DNA from: Chitinophagales bacterium
Lineage (GTDB): Bacteria > Bacteroidota > Bacteroidia > Chitinophagales > Chitinophagaceae
DNA length: 64,000 nucleotides
Direction: 5' to 3'
Assembly (NCBI GenBank): GCA_015655015.1
Contig: JAATFV010000116.1
Location: 62,001 to 126,000 of the forward strand
Part shown: in pieces, positions 62,660 through 64,000 of the stretch
How positions within the stretch are numbered: position 1 is the first letter of the stretch
How the letters are laid out: each line of letters starts with the position of its first letter
The notes under the pieces: model-generated
What the model saw: the letters and a program-made list of their open reading frames with translations, nothing else
What the model was told of the DNA's origin: nothing
Database searches by the model: none
Made by a program: the position numbers and the translations under genes

Positions 62660-62935
62660 AGTATTACAGTTTTAAAATGAATAATTATATTTTTATGGGC
62701 GTAGCTATCTATCTGTTTTCAAGAACGGTGCCGGAAATTGTTAAAGAAAAGAATAAGCTTTTCAACAAAAATACTGTGTAATTTTCTCTACACAAAGGGA
62801 CAATCAAATGGCCGGCAAAAGAAGCAGCCGGCAAACCACCAGGCGGCAAATGGATAATTCCCTGCCACAAGTTGCTATTTTCCGGGCAGCCGGTAAAGGA
62901 GAGAGGGAACTTAATTTTTCATACCTTTGCGCCCT

Positions 62936-64000
62936 ATGACACAAGAACAGATCAAAAGTATGAGGGACCGTGTAGTGGTCTTGAGGAGGTTTCTTTGACG
63001 TCGATAACCGCCAATACAAAGTCAACGAAGAGAAGCAGCTATCGCTGAGCCCGGGATTTTGGGACGACAATAAGCGCGCGACGGAAATTCTCAAAAACAT
63101 CAAGCTGAACGAATATTGGGTAAAGCTCTATGAATCCGTGGAGACGGCCGTAGAGGACTTCGCCGTATTATTCGATTTCTGGAAAGCCGGGGAAGCCAGC
63201 GAGGAAGAGACCCGCGAAGCCTATGATAAAGGCGTGGCGCTTATCGAGGAAGCGGAATTCAAGAGCACGCTCAACCAGCCGGAAGATGAATTGCCGGGAG
63301 TGATGCAGATCAATTCCGGAGCCGGCGGCACCGAAAGCCAGGATTGGGCGGAAATGCTGCTCCGCATGTACCGCATGTACGGGGAAAAGCAGGGCTGGAC
63401 CGTTACCGAGCTGGACCTCCAGGACGGGGAAGGAGCAGGAATAAAAAGCGCCACGATCCAGTTCGACGGCCCCTTTGCCTATGGCTTCCTGAAAGCGGAA
63501 AGCGGGGTACACCGGCTGGTCCGGATCTCTCCTTTCGACTCCAATGCCCGGCGGCACACCTCTTTTGCTTCCGTCTATGTCTATCCCCTGATCGACGACA
63601 GCATCGAAATAGAAGTAAAACCGGCCGATGTGGAATGGGCTTTCTTCCGAAGCGGCGGAGCCGGCGGTCAGAATGTGAACAAAGTGGAAACCGCGGTGCG
63701 GTTGACACATAAGCCCAGCGGGATCATCGTGGAATGCCAGCAGGCCAGGACACAGGGAGAAAACCGCGAAAAAGCCATGACCATGCTGAAGAGCCGCCTC
63801 TATGAAGAGGAGATCCGCAAGCAGGAAGCCGTTAAGAACGCCTCCAATTCCACCAAGAAGAAAATAGAATGGGGCTCCCAGATCCGCTCTTATGTATTCC
63901 ATCCCTATAAAATGATCAAGGACCATCGTACGGATTATGAAGTGGGGAACGTTCAGCCGGTGATGGATGGAGAGCTGGACGGGTTTATCAAAGCCTATCT
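62936..64000 (+). CDS. prfB: Peptide chain release factor 2 (programmed frameshift), 3' end outside window
   Basis: Starts ATG 62936 with a short first frame ([20 protein letters not shown]) that ends at in-frame TGA 62996. A +1 shift there gives [13 protein letters not shown] and a long second frame from 62997. It has the RF-2 features: [42 protein letters not shown], and the peptidyl-hydrolysis motif [16 protein letters not shown] (GGQ). The frame runs to 64000 and leaves the window. TACCTTTG at 62922-62929 is a -7 match that would put the transcript start almost at the ATG. RF-2 reads UGA and UAA. Confidence 0.96.
62984..62999 (+). promoter_or_regulatory. +1 programmed frameshift site of prfB
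   Basis: An SD-like AGGAGG is separated by three nt (TTT) from CTT TGA C. At low RF-2 the ribosome pauses on TGA and slips from CUU to UUU, reading GAC next. Only the first 20 codons are made when it terminates. The element matches the E. coli layout (AGGGGGU..CUUUGAC). Confidence 0.95.

Noticed and set aside
63168..63926. 252-codon minus-strand frame over prfB
   Set aside because: It lies across the conserved RF-2 sequence including GGQ, so it is a shadow.

Overview
The window looks like chromosome of a Bacteroidota bacterium, most likely Chitinophagaceae. Signs are a SusC/SusD/SusE starch locus with a DUF6377-type regulator, Bacteroidetes promoters (-33 TTTG, -7 TAnnTTTG, 19-20 nt apart), few strong Shine-Dalgarno sites, many lipoproteins, and core genes (dapF, ahcY, phoH, pgi, ltaE, prfB) of that lineage. 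All calls were made by eye; no search was run.

Positions 1 to about 15.5 kb are accessory and partly decayed. They hold an MFS transporter overlapping a partial ORF, an EF-Tu-barrel/SMI1 fusion, secreted and membrane proteins of unknown role, and a complete IS21-family element (istA/istB, 34-bp perfect terminal repeats). Next come a PD-(D/E)XK (Rpn/YhgA) transposase with a truncated second copy, an XRE regulator and a SymE-like toxin. Last is a decayed mobilizable element: primase-like fragment, mobilization protein, frameshifted relaxase remnant and frameshifted serine recombinase. The recombinase frame runs through the terminator of tRNA-Cys and into the tRNA itself, which marks the border with core chromosome.

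From 15.6 to 34 kb the genes are housekeeping: nucleoside phosphorylase, dapF, corA, NUDIX, GNAT, Lrp, ahcY, a 2-hydroxyacid dehydrogenase, two sensor kinases, a CbpA-type co-chaperone, an amine oxidase, a Bcr/CflA exporter and phoH.

From 35 to 38.3 kb lies a fluoride-defence locus. A promoter and a fluoride (crcB-motif) riboswitch lead a minus-strand operon of a CLC-F-type antiporter, DUF190, CrcB and UspA. Inorganic pyrophosphatase, a fluoride-sensitive enzyme, is transcribed divergently. An 11-bp stem pairing the 3' end of the aptamer with the bases before the start codon suggests translational control.

From 40.8 to 52.7 kb is a starch/maltodextrin utilization locus in the order regulator, GH31, SusC, SusD, SusE, GH13. 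The GH31 gene carries one in-frame TAA stop. At 52.8-53.9 kb is a compact module of an ADP-ribosyltransferase-like protein between two related small ORFs, possibly an undescribed toxin-antitoxin system. The rest (54-64 kb) holds an M61 peptidase, DoxX, an odd Cys-type tRNA with C33, pgi, ltaE, a YtxH protein and prfB with its programmed +1 frameshift, which runs off the window.
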